Shown here: piece by piece, positions 9,810 through 19,990 of the stretch
Numbering within the stretch: position 1 is the stretch's first letter
Layout: each line of letters opens with the position of its first letter
Assembly: GCA_943704415.1 (NCBI GenBank)
Contig: CALSCO010001647.1
Span: forward strand, 1-61,331
Origin: Parvularia atlantis
Taxonomy: Eukaryota > Opisthokonta > Rotosphaerida
Direction of reading: 5' to 3'
DNA: 61,331 nucleotides
Translations under genes and position numbers: made by a program
Notes under the pieces: generated by a model
The model's database searches: none
Seen by the model: only the letters and a program-made list of their open reading frames with translations
What the model was told of the DNA's origin: nothing

Positions 9810-11365
9810 ATGGACGACGTGTGGCCGGGCTGGCTCGAGCTGCTCAACCCGGCCACGATGGCGGCGCCGCAGCCGCAGCCTCAGCAGCAACAGCAGACGC
9901 AGCAGACGCAGCAGCAGACGGCAGAGGCGCCGCACTCGCCCACGACGCTCCTCGACGCGCTGCTGCGCGAGGGCCTGCACGAGACCGGCAAGGTCGACGT
10001 GTGGATGAGCGGGTCACCGGCGGCCGCGCCCGCGAACGAACCTGGGTCTGCGGCCGACGACCTGCCCGAGTCGGAGCCCGAGCCGGCGCCGGACGCGAAG
10101 CCGACACCGACCGTGCGCACGGTCGAGCGGCGGCGCCTGACGACCGAGGCACGCACGCGCGCACGCGCACACAGGCTCGCTGACGGCCGCGCCCGCAGGA
10201 GATCTTCCTCGTGCTGACGTACCCGGACAAGTTCAACATCAAGCTCTCACGCTCGATCCCGTACAAGCCCGGCAGCGGCGAAATCTACCTGATCGACAAG
10301 CGCGTCACAACCGACTACCGGCGCGACGGGCACGAGTGGAAGTCGCGCCTGCGCGGCCAAGAGTGCGTGCGCGCTCGCTCACTCTGGCGGAGGGTTAAGT
10401 GACTGCGCACGTGGACCGCAGCAAGCAGCGCCTGCGCGAGGACCACCTCAGGCTCAAGTACAACGGCGACAGCTGCATCATGGCCATGTACGCTCACTCA
10501 TCCGTCACGCCCACGTTCAAGCGGCGCATCTTCTGGCTCACGGCCGACCCGAACCTGGTGCTCATCCACTACCTTGACAGCCGCGACTTGCCGCCGACAA
10601 GCCGCCCGGAGCTGAGCCAGACCCTGCAGGCGCGCATGCAGGCCGTGCAGCAGGCCGTCGCGGCGCGCAGGCACGGCTGCACGCGCGCTCATGCTGCTGT
10701 CGCCAGTGCTGACGCAGGCGTGTCGCGCGCAGACACAGCCTCGACCTCGCCGCCGCGGCAACGCAGACGCGCTACATGATGATGCAGATGCCGCCACTCC
10801 GGCCCTCGTTTGTCGTCTTCCCGACCATGCCCGGACAACGCGGCGACGGGGCGATGGCGATGCACATGCCGCCGATGCCCATGCCTATGCCCATGCCCAT
10901 GCCCATGCCGTTCATCTTCCCGCCGATGGGCCCGCCGCCGGCACTGCAGCACCAGTTGCAGCCGCAGTTGCCAGCACCAGCGCCGCCGCACGCGCCGCCG
11001 CTCACCGTCGAGGTCAAGATGGAGGGGATAGACACGCCGCCTCATCAGCCGCGGGCGCCGGACGAGGCCGTGCGGAGCAGCTCGATGGCACCGCCGCAGA
11101 CGGACGCCGTTGCGCCGCGCTCGACCCCGCCCACACCGACCGAGATGTACCAGGTGGTCGACTTTAGCCCAGAGTCGAGCTCGGTCAACGGCGGGACCAA
11201 GGTGCGCGCCTTGCAGCGTACGAGCACGCTGAACACACGCGGGGCGCAGGTCTGCATTGTGCTGCAGCGCACGCGCCCACGCCACATGTCGCGAAAGCGC
11301 TCGGCCGACATGCGCTCGCAGGACGCGAGCATTGTGCCGTCGGACGAGGACGAGGACGACGCCGC

Positions 11366-11396
<31 letters not shown>

Positions 11397-13284
11397 ACTG
11401 CGAGCGTCGCGTCCGGGGCCAGCCCAGTCCCGCGCTACCGTGTGCGCTTTGGCTCGATGTTTGTGCCGGCGCAGCAAGTCGTGCCGGGGGTGCTGCGGTG
11501 CTACACACCAGGTGCGCTCATTGCACATCCGCGCACAGTGCAGACTGACAGTCGCTCGCAGTGCACATGTCGGGCCGCGTCGAGCTGCAGGTGATCGGGC
11601 GCTCGGGCGTGTCAAACGTGTGCCCGTTCCACTTTGTGAACCTGCAGCACGGCTCGTCCAACTGGGAGGACGTCTCGCGTGCGTTCGTATGCGCTCGATG
11701 CGCGGCCGGCTGAGACGCGCACGCAGGGCAAGAGGTGCAGGAGACGCTGCAGGCCGCGCTGAGCGACATGGAGGAGAGTGTGCAGGACATCGTCGAGCAG
11801 TCGTCGTCCTCGGCGCCCTCCGACGTGGACTTACAGGGTGCGTGGCGCGTGTGCAGTGCCGTGGCAGGTGACGGTGACGCCGTGCGCGCGCGCTGCTCAG
11901 CCGCCATCGAGTCGATCATGCGCGAGATCAGCCTGCCGGCCGCGAATGTGGTCGAGCAGCCGATCTTGCGCCGCGTCGTCGCGCTCGTCGTCCGCGCGTC
12001 GACGCTGATGGACTCGGACTCGCTCGCCAAGCTGTTCTGGCTGCAGCCGTACCAGGAGGCGCACTCGCTCACGCTGGCGCACGCCACGTGCGCGCTGGGG
12101 TGCGCTTGCCTGCGCCCCCGCGGCATCGACGTGCGGGCTGAGCCAGCCTCGCGGCGCTCACGCAGACACGTGTCCCTGCTCACGTTCATCCTCGCCACGA
12201 CGAAGAACCGCGACGTCGTTGCCAGCACCGAGGCCGCACTCAAGAACTCGACCGCGTCGCTGCCGTGCACGCCGTTCACGATGGCCTGCGTGTCTGGGCA
12301 GGAGGCCGTGGTGCGTGCGCGTGTGCGCGCCACTGCCGGCTCGTGCGCTCACCATCACACGCACGCCACGCGCAGGTCCAGGTGTACATGCGCGCGCGCC
12401 TCATCCCGAACCAGACGCAGATGGAGCAGAACCACCTGCGGCAGCTGATCGCCAAGGTCGAGTCGCGGCTGCACTTTGGGTGTGTGCGCGCGGGCGTGTG
12501 CTGGCGCGTTTGCTACACGCGCGTCGCTGCCGCAGTGTCGCGTCGCTCCTGCGCGAGTGCCTCGAGGCCGAGCCCGAGTCACCGCGTGCGGCGTGGCTGC
12601 GCGAAGCGATGACGAGCGTCCTGCTGCGCGAGGGTGCGGGCCGGGGCGGTGGGTACGCGCAACCGCGCGCTGACAGCTCACGTGCACAGACGCCGCCAAC
12701 AACCCAAACAGGCCCCGCGAGCTGCGTGCCGGCGCGCACGACGTGCAGCGGCTCAACGGCGAGGCGCTCAAGATTCAGCGCGCCTTCCGCCGCTACCGGG
12801 TGCGTTTGCTGACGGCTGCCGGTGCAGTGCTGCCACTCACGGCGGGTGCAGGACCAGATGCAGCGCGGCAACGGCACCGCCCCGCCGCCGCGAGCGCACC
12901 GCACCGCGTCGAGCGCGATGGACAGCGGGGCGTCGTCGATCGCGGCGATGCCGCACGGGTGCGTGCGCTGCGCCGGTGCTCGCGCCGCTGACATACACGA
13001 CCACGCGCGCAGTGTCGCCAATGCCGACACGGCCGCCCTCGCCGCCAATGCGCTCGCGATCCAGCGCGCGTTCCGCCGGTTCAAGGTGCGTGTGCGCGTG
13101 CACCGCGAGGAGGCGTCGCTTATCGTCTACGTTGTCGCAGGCGCGCAAGCTCGAGCAGCAGGCCGCGGTGGTCATCCAGAGCCGCTTCCGCGCACACCGG
13201 CAGCAGCAGCTGTACAAGGAGACGCTGCAGACGGCCGTCAAGATCCAGCAGCGATGGCGGAAGCGGAGGCGGTCAGGGGCGTGA
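9810..13284 (+). CDS. CAMTA: Calmodulin-binding transcription activator (CAMTA)
   Basis: This is a Ca2+/calmodulin-responsive transcription factor. Domain order: a Gln-rich N-terminus; a CG-1 DNA-binding domain spread over three exons, with RVTTDYRRDGHEWKSRLRG, LREDHLRLKYNGDS and FKRRIFWLTADPNLVLIHYLDS; a Met-Pro repeat segment; and a TIG/IPT domain starting MYQVVDFSPESSSVNGGTKV and ending VELQVIGRSGVSNVCPFHFV. After helical regions come IQ motifs near the end: LKIQRAFRRYRV, LAIQRAFRRFKA, AAVVIQSRFRAHRQQQ and AVKIQQRWRKRRRSGA. Clear ankyrin repeats, usual between TIG and IQ, are not visible. The exon before the CG-1 domain appears to end GAG|GCACGC, suggesting a GC-AG intron or a donor slightly upstream. 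ATG 9810 (MDDVWPGWLELL) is preferred; 9735 is possible. Confidence 0.9.
10870..10916 (+). repeat. ATGCCC hexamer array encoding a Met-Pro run
   Basis: The tandem hexamer ATGCC(C/T) encodes alternating Met-Pro between the CG-1 and TIG domains of CAMTA, in a low-complexity linker. Confidence 0.85.
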
Positions 13285-13359
13285 GATCGTGTGAATTGGA
13301 ACTGAGGAAAAAGATTTCCCACAGCGAACAGCGAACGGCGTGCTACCCCGGGACACAAA

Positions 13360-15775
13360 ATGCACGCGGCGAACGACAGCAGGACGTGCCGGCCGGGCGT
13401 GACGGCGAGGTCGGCGAGGACGGCGGCGCTGCTGCTGCTCGGCGCGTTCGCGGTCGTCGCGGGCGGCGCAGACGCGCTCATCTCCGTGCAAGGTGCGCGC
13501 GTGCGAAACGCCCCCGTCTCGCCTCTGTTTCGGCCCGCGGCGCGGGCGAGGGCGCCGCGCTGCGTGGCCCCTGCTGTCTCCTGCTGGCGCGCCCTGCACG
13601 CGCACGCACGTGCGCCTCCCGCGTCTCTGCGCTCGTTATCTCGTGCTATCTCCGCGTCGTTCTCACGGCATCCTCCCCGCACGCACGCAGGCAGCGGCGC
13701 GACCTTTGCGCACGCCGACTTCCTGCACATCTCGGCGCCGTACGGCACGCTCGACGCGCTGCTCGTGCCCGTGCGCGTGCTGGAGGGCTGCGTGCTGCAG
13801 CGTGCGTGGCGGGCCCGCGCGCCACTCGCTGTGCTCATCATGTCGCCGCCCCCCAGTGACAGCGTCCATTTGGCCCAACATCGCGCTGTACGACTTCAAT
13901 GAGGCCCTGGCCGGTGCGCCCGGCCCGGCCGCACGCCGCTGCATCGCGCGCTGACGGCGGCCCGATGCGCAGCTGGGTGCCACTCGTACGGCGACATCAT
14001 CACGGCCACCAACTTTGCCGCAATCAACGCAAGCGTCTCGGTGTTTGTCCAGCCGGCCACGCTCAACAAGCACACGCCGGGCTTCAACGACCCCGTCGGC
14101 TACGTGGCGACGTACATCGATAAGGGTGCGCCGCCCTCCCGCGGGGGGCGTGGCGATGCAGGCTGAGCCGCGCCCAGGCTACGCGCTCACGATCGTGCAC
14201 AACGAGACCGGCTTGGCGATCGAGCAGCTGATCGCGGCGTCTTCGTGCACGCTCGCGACAGTGCCGGTCGCGTCGCCGTGCCTCGCCGTCAGCATCACGT
14301 CTGGTGCGCGCGCACGCGCACGGAGCGCGGTCGTGCACCTTGTCTGAGCGCGATCGCGGTCGCGGCAGATGCCGGCGAGTGGGCGCGCGTGAGCGGCGAG
14401 CCCGTGTTCCTGGCGTACCACGTGCTCGCGTCGATCGTGTTTTGGTTCTTTGCCGTCTACTCATTCGTGGCGCTCGTGCTCGTCTACGTCAATGACCGCA
14501 GCCTGGCCGCGCTCGTCGGCCGGCTCAACCACCAGATCTACTTTGGGCTGTTCTTCTTCGCCCTGCGTGCGTGCGCGGCACGGGCAGCCCCCGCCGTCTG
14601 ACGCGCACCACCGTGCGGCAGTGCGCGGCATCGAGGTTGCCGTGGACCCGCTCGGCATCCTCGGCCTGCTTACGCTCGGGCAGTCGTGGGCGCTGGTGCT
14701 GACGGTACGCTCCCCCCCTGCCTGCGCTGCTGGCCGCTCACACGCCCGACAGAGCTACCTGTGCATGCTCACGACCGTGTGCCTGCTGCTGATCGCGTGG
14801 ATCAAGGTCGTCGCGTCCGTGCCCAACACGGTCCACAACTGGCTCACGCTCGTCGCGACCGCCTATATCTACTTCTGGTGCGCGGCAGCCGTCTGCGCGC
14901 TTCGTCGCGCTGAACGCGCGCGCACGCGTGTGCCCGACAGCATCGTGCTTTTCATTGTCGCAGCGAGCATCCAGGGCGCGCTGTACTTTTACGGCACGAT
15001 AGGCACGACGCTCGATAATGTCTCAAACGTGCTCTTCACGATCCTCGCCGTGGCCATCGCCCTGCTGTGCCTCGCCTTCCTCGGCTTTGGCGGGCGCATC
15101 ATGCTCCTGCTCTCGTCCGTCAAGATGTCGTCCTCCAGCCGCCGCGCGCTGTACAAGGTACGCGCGCATACGCAACAGCTCGGTGCGCCGTGCTGACCAG
15201 CCGCGCAAAAGATCACGTCGATCATGGGTTCGACCGTGCTGGTGCGCGGCCGCTGGGGTGGCGTAGTCGCGCGCGCAGACTAAGGCCCCTGCGGCGGCGG
15301 CGGCGCAGGGCCTGCTGTTCTTCATTATCCTGCTCAGCGTCAACTCGTTCGCGCCGTCCGCCCCGACGACATACATGATCTTCAGCTACGTGGAGCTGCT
15401 CGTCTGTGCGTGCCGCGCGTCGTGCTTGCGTGGCTGCTCACGGCCGATCGCGCTGGCAGTGACACTCGTGATGGCCTCGGTCGTTGTGTCGCTGCGCGTA
15501 AACGCGTTCGTGCCGTTCCGCACGAGCGACAAGAACACGAGCAGCCAGACGGGCTCGGCCGCGCGCAAGACGCCGACGTCCGCCGCGCGGGGTGCGCGCG
15601 ATCGCCGTCCCCGTGTCTACTGACATCGGCCGTGTCGCACGCAGACGGCGGCGCCCCGGGCACGCACAGCGAGATGGACGTGCAGCTCACTGAGCTCGAC
15701 AGCTCCGCCAACGCGCTTGCCCCGGCCTCGCCCGACACGCCGAGCGGGCACTACGCGGGCGGCGGCAGCTTCTGA
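13360..15775 (+). CDS. Multi-pass membrane protein with signal peptide, family not recognised
   Basis: I do not recognise the family. The start MHAANDSRTCRPGV precedes a hydrophobic signal sequence (TAALLLLGAFAVVAGGADA). A lumenal or extracellular region of about 170 residues follows, with pieces GATFAHADFLHISAPYGTLD and LTIVHNETGLAIEQLIAASS. About seven membrane helices come next, e.g. HVLASIVFWFFAVYSFVALV, YLCMLTTVCLLLIAWIKVV, WLTLVATAYIYFWCAAAVC, SIQGALYFYGTIG, LFTILAVAIALLCLAFLGF, GLLFFIILLSV and ALAVTLVMASVVVSL. The cytoplasmic tail ends SGHYAGGGSF. The layout (signal peptide, ectodomain, seven helices) is receptor-like and recalls GOST/GPR107-type proteins, but no diagnostic motif was found. 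It follows CAMTA by 75 bp and precedes the acyl-CoA synthetase by 38 bp. Confidence 0.75.
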
Positions 15776-15813
15776 CGCTTGACTTTTGTGCGTCGACTTC
15801 ACTGACTGTGTGC

Positions 15814-18581
15814 ATGGCCAACATGACAAACACGGCCGTGGAGCCGCCCGCCATGTCCGTGGCGCAGGCCTACGCGCTGCTCACACGTGAGGGCTCGCCG
15901 TTGGAGGTTGTCACGGCGCAGGTGCGCGGCGAGACGTACAAGGTGTTCAAGAACCAGCCGCCGACGTGCGTCGTATCCTGCGCGGGATCTCGCCGTCCTC
16001 ACGGGGTCGCTCCCCCGCAGCTTCCGCGCCGTGTGGGAGGCGACCAAGCAGCACGCCGCGCTCGAGTACGTCGTCTTCGGCAAGGAGCGCTACACCTACG
16101 GCCAGAGCTACCGCCTCGTCGCGACGCTCGCGCACCTGCTCGTGACCAAGTGCGCCGTGCCGTCGCTCGCCCCGCCGGCGCGGCGCCTTAACCAGGGCGC
16201 GCGGCAAGGTACGGCGTGCGCAAGGGCGACCGCGTCGGCGTGCTCATGCGCAACCTGCCCGAGGTGCGCCCGCGGCACGTGCGTGCGGCGCCCGCGCGCG
16301 AGCTCACGCGGGGGGCCCACAGTGGATCTTCGCGTGGTGGGCCGCGCTCTCGATCGGCGCCATCTGCGTCCCGCTCAACTCGTGGCTGACGGGCGAGGAG
16401 CTCGAGTTCGCCATCGCCGACTGGTGCCGCCACGCCGCCGTCGGCTGCCTCGCGCCCGCACGGCTCACGCCCGACGATCCGCAGCGGCGCCAAGGTGCTG
16501 CTGGCCGACGCCGAGCGCGTCGACCGCATCGCGCCGCACTTTGGCAAGCTGCAGGCCGTCGTCAAGTACATCGTCGCCTCGCGTGGCGACGCGGCCTTCC
16601 TGGCCAAGTACGCGCGCGGCCCGATCGCCGTGGTGCGCTGCATGCGACGTGCGGCGCCCAGGACGCGTGCTGACGATCGTCGTGCACGCGTAGGAGTCGT
16701 ACGAGGCCGTGATGAAGAGCGCGCCGCAGCAGACCGAGCTTCCGCCCGTGGAGCTGCACACGGACGACGACGCAACGATCATGTACACGTCCGGGTGAGC
16801 ACACGCATGCACACGCACACGCACACGCACACGCGTACGCGCCGCCAGCCTGCCTGCTGACGTTGTGGCGCGCGATGCAAGCACCACCGGCCGTCCGAAG
16901 GGCGCGCTGAGCACGCACCGCAACGGCACAACGATGATCATGGTCTCGGGCATGCTGGCGGCCCGTGCGACGCTGCGCCGCGGCGAGGTGCCGGCGCCCG
17001 CCGACCCCAACGCGCCCAAGCCCGTGCTCATGTGCGCCTCTGGCTTACGCGCGCGGCCACGCTCACCCGGTCCTCGCTCGCGAAAGGCTGCCCGTGCCGC
17101 TGTTCCACGCGACCGGCAACCTTGCCATCCTCACGCCGGGCACGATCGGCGGCGCCAAGATTGTCCTGATCTACAAGGTGCGCGTCATGTGCGCGCGCGG
17201 CTCACCGCGCCGCAGTGGGACCCCGAGGAGGCCCTGCGCCTGATTCAGCAGGAGAAGGTGACGAACTTTATCGGCGTGCCAGCGATGCTCTGGCAGATGT
17301 TTGACCACCCGAACTTTGCCAAGTACGATGTGCGTGCTGTGGGCCTTGCGCGCACGACTGTCCACCCTTCGTAACGCCGCGCGCGCAGGTCTCGTCGATG
17401 CAGACGCTCGGCAGCGGCGGTGCGCCGGCTGCGCCCGAGGTCGTGACGCAGGTGCCGTGCGCCGGCCGTGCCGTGCGCTGCGGCATCGCTGACGGGGCGA
17501 GCGCAGGTCGGCAAGAAGTTCCCGAAGGCGGCGCCCGGCGCGGGCTGGTGAGCGCCTCGCTCTTGTCTTGCCGCGTGCGCGCACCTCAACCGGTCGCGCG
17601 CGCAGGGGCATGACCGAGACCGGCGCAGTGGGCCTCAACAACGGCTACGAGGACTACCGGCGCAAGGTGCGCGCCCGCACACACGCACGCACGACCGCTC
17701 ATGTGCCCGCAGCCGGACTCGATCGGCCCGACCGTGCCCGTGTGCGAGATCCGGATCGTCGACCCGGAGACGCTGCGCGACCTGCCGGTCAACCAGGTCG
17801 GCGAGATCCTCATCCGCGGCCCGAACGTGATGAAGGCGCGGTGCGGCCGCTGCTGCAATGCGCGCCGTCTGACACCCACGCAGGGCTACTGGAACCGCCC
17901 GGAGGCTAACAAGAAGGAGTTTGTCGAGCCGGGCCACTGGCTGCGCACGGGCGACCTCGGCCGCAAGGACGAGGAGGACTTTTACTACATCGTGCGCGGC
18001 GCCGTTGCCGTCGCCGTCGCGTCTTCGGATGCTGAGCCGGGGGCGTGCGCGCAGGTCGACCGCGCCAAGGACATGCTACTGCGCGGCGGCGAGAACGTGT
18101 ACTGCCGCGAGATCGAGGGTGTGCCGTGCGCTGGCCTGGCGCGCGCTTATGTAGCACGTCTGAGCCGAGCCGCGCAGATGTGCTGTACTCGCATCCGGCG
18201 ATCATGGACGCGGCCGTTGTGGGCCTGCCAGACCGTGTGCTGGGCGAGGAGGTTGGCGCGGCGGTGCAGGTCAAGCACGACTTCTATGGCAAGGTGACTC
18301 AGGAGGCGATCCAGAGCTATGTGCGGACCAAGCTCGCCGCTTTCAAGGTGCAGCGACCGTGCTGGGCGTGCGGGATGCGGCCGCTGACCACACCATGCCG
18401 TAGGTGCCCATCTTCATCGACATCCGCACCGAGCCGCTGCCGCGCAACGCTGCCGGTGCGCGCGAGCGAGATGCGCACGCGCTCGCTGACCCTTGCGCGC
18501 ACAGGCAAGATCCTCAAGCGCGACGTCAAGATCGAGGTCGTCGCGCTATACGAAAAGACGCGCCCGAAGGCCAAGCTGTAA
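15814..18581 (+). CDS. AMP-forming acyl-CoA synthetase / 4-coumarate-CoA ligase-like
   Basis: This is an adenylate-forming enzyme that activates a carboxylic acid to its CoA thioester. Motifs in order: GVRKGDRVGVLMRNLPE and IGAICVPLNSWLTGEELEFA in the N-terminal domain; the P-loop YTSGTTGRPKGALSTHRN, split by a (CA)-rich intron (about 16796-16866); PLFHATGNLA; LGSGGAP; GMTETGAVGLNNGYED; YWNRPEANKKEFVEPGHWLRTGDL (hinge and Asp contact); DRAKDMLLRGGENVYCREIE; and the C-terminal catalytic Lys segment with the start of GKILKRDVKIEVVALYEK. It ends KTRPKAKL, not a clear PTS1. The closest relatives are probably medium-chain/fatty-acyl or coumarate-type ligases; the substrate cannot be told. It lies 38 bp after an unrelated membrane protein gene. 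Confidence 0.9.
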
Positions 18582-18648
18582 GCGCGCCCCGCACACGGTG
18601 GTGCACCTGTCACGGGCGATACTACGACACCACCACATGCGCCGCCCG

Positions 18649-19366
18649 TCACAGCGCTGTGCCGGCCGCCTTGACGGCCACAAGCGCGTCGGCGACGCTG
18701 CGGATCGCGTCGGCCGCGGCCCTGATGTCGCCCACGTCCGTGCTCGCCTGCAGCCGCGTCTGCAGTACGCCCAGCTTGGCCAGCAGCGTCTCGACCGTCG
18801 CGGGCACAATGCCGTTCGCGCGCGCCGACCCGCGTACCTGCCGCGTACGTCAGCGCCCCCCACGAGCCGCACAGACGGGCGTGCGCGCACCGCGTCGTCG
18901 TCGTCGGCGGTCTGCTGCGCCGCACGCTCCCGGAGCCGCGTGCGCTCGTGCTGCGCGAAGCGCTCAATGTCCTCGGCGTCGTCTGCTTCGCCCGCGTCCT
19001 CGTCCTCGTCGTGCACGCCGTTGACCATCGCCGCCGGCGCGGGCGCAGTCGCGGGCGCATCGGCAAAGCGCTCGAACGACTGCACGAGACGGTGGCGGAC
19101 CGGGTCAATGTCGCTGTCGCGCACGTAGAACACGTCGCAGTTGACGCAGAGCATCTTGGTCCACCGCCACGTGGCGCGCGGGTCAGCAGCAGCAGCAGCA
19201 GCAGCGCCAACCACCCCCGCACCTTCTTCTCGCTGTCGCGCATCAACGGCACGCCCGGGCAGCTCGGGCTCGGGCACACCTCGCCTAGCATCGTCCAGCC
19301 CTGCAGCAGCCGCTGCCCGAGCAGCGCCGAGACGTTGCGGCGCGGCGGCGCCTCTGCCGTGTTCAT
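18649..19366 (-). CDS. ZNRD2: ZNRD2 (SSSCA1/p27) zinc-ribbon protein
   Basis: This is a small zinc-ribbon protein; the animal homologue is the Sjogren/scleroderma autoantigen 1, linked to mitosis and telomere proteins. The start MNTAEAPPRRNVSALLGQRL leads to LLQGWTMLGEVCPSPSC, then, after an intron, MLCVNCDVFYVRD, supplying the two Cys pairs. An acidic middle follows (HDEDEDAGEADDAEDIE). The C-terminal helix VETLLAKLGVLQTRL plus IRSVADALVAVKAAGTAL aligns with the animal C-terminal helix. The first intron carries a GCT-triplet run. Start codons of this gene and the AF1q-like gene are separated by 20 bp; the stop is 67 bp from that of the acyl-CoA synthetase. Confidence 0.87.
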
Positions 19367-19386
19367 GACAGCGCGAAGTTCGATCG
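19367..19386. promoter_or_regulatory. 20-bp gap between divergent start codons (ZNRD2 / AF1q-like)
   Basis: Only 20 bp (GACAGCGCGAAGTTCGATCG) separate the two ATGs. A shared core promoter must lie here or extend into one or both coding regions. No TATA or CCAAT motif is present. Confidence 0.7.
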
Positions 19387-19862
19387 ATGGACACCGCCGC
19401 CTTCGCCAGCTTCGCGTACTGGCGCGCGCCGCTGCCGCCGCTGGACGAGTGCGTGCGGGCGCGCCGCGTGCGTGCGGTGCTGACCGCGCGGTGCATGTGC
19501 ACAGCCTCGAGCCGCTGCCGGAGCCGGCCGTGGCGAGGTGCGCGGACCAACGTGACGGTTGCCTCGTCCTGACGCGCGGCGCCCTTAGCGGCAGCAGCAG
19601 CAGTAGCTCTGCGGGGCTCGCTGCGAGCAGCAGCAGTAGCGGTGTGGTGCAGACCGTGCCCGTCGTGCAGACCGTGCCCGTCGTGCAGACGTGCGCTCTC
19701 GCCTGAGAATTGCTCCGTCCTCACTCACGTCCTCACAGCAGCGCGCCGACAAGAGCGCCCGCACCGCCGTCGAGCGGCAACGCCACCGAGACCGCGAGCG
19801 CGTTCGACTCGTTCACGTACTGGCGCGTGGCCTTGCCTGCGCTGCCCGAGCTGGACCTGTGA
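19387..19862 (+). CDS. AF1q/MLLT11-like (WRNPLPNID-motif) microprotein
   Basis: Four exons, 19387-19448, 19505-19537, 19589-19690 and 19739-19862, join in frame across GTGCG...CAG/TAG introns into a protein of about 106 residues. The N-terminus [20 protein letters not shown] and the C-terminus [19 protein letters not shown] carry the same motif, separated by a poly-Ser region and a QTVPVV repeat. Human AF1q (90 residues) has the same layout: SSFLFWRMPIPELDLSELE near the N-terminus and FNFWRAPI plus SFELDLL at the C-terminus. AF1q is a vertebrate oncogenic cofactor; the wider motif family is, as I recall, called WRNPLPNID in Pfam. The function here is unknown, plausibly a short linear-motif hub. 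The gene is convincing because both motifs appear in the joined frame and the stop immediately follows the second. Confidence 0.8.
19651..19690 (+). repeat. 18-bp tandem repeat in AF1q-like exon 3
   Basis: Two full copies and part of a third of an 18-bp unit containing GTGCAGACCGTGCCCGTC encode repeated QTVPVV, directly before the exon's 3' end. Confidence 0.8.
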
Positions 19863-19863
19863 T

Positions 19864-19930
19864 CCGCGGAGCGAGACCGCGGAGCGAGGCCACAGGGCGA
19901 GGCCACGGAGCGAGGCTGCGGAGCGATCCA
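19864..19930. repeat. About five 13-bp tandem repeats after the AF1q-like stop
   Basis: Imperfect units related to CGGAGCGAGGCCA are repeated head to tail right after the stop codon, in the 128-bp spacer before the IDH start. They may sit in a 3' UTR or in the IDH promoter. The rest of the spacer (to 19990) is comparatively T-rich, with a TTTGTTGAG stretch. Confidence 0.8.
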
Positions 19931-19990
19931 CTTCTTGTTGCTGCTTTGCTGCCCCCTTTGTTGAGCACCCCACACTTTGCGATCACGACG

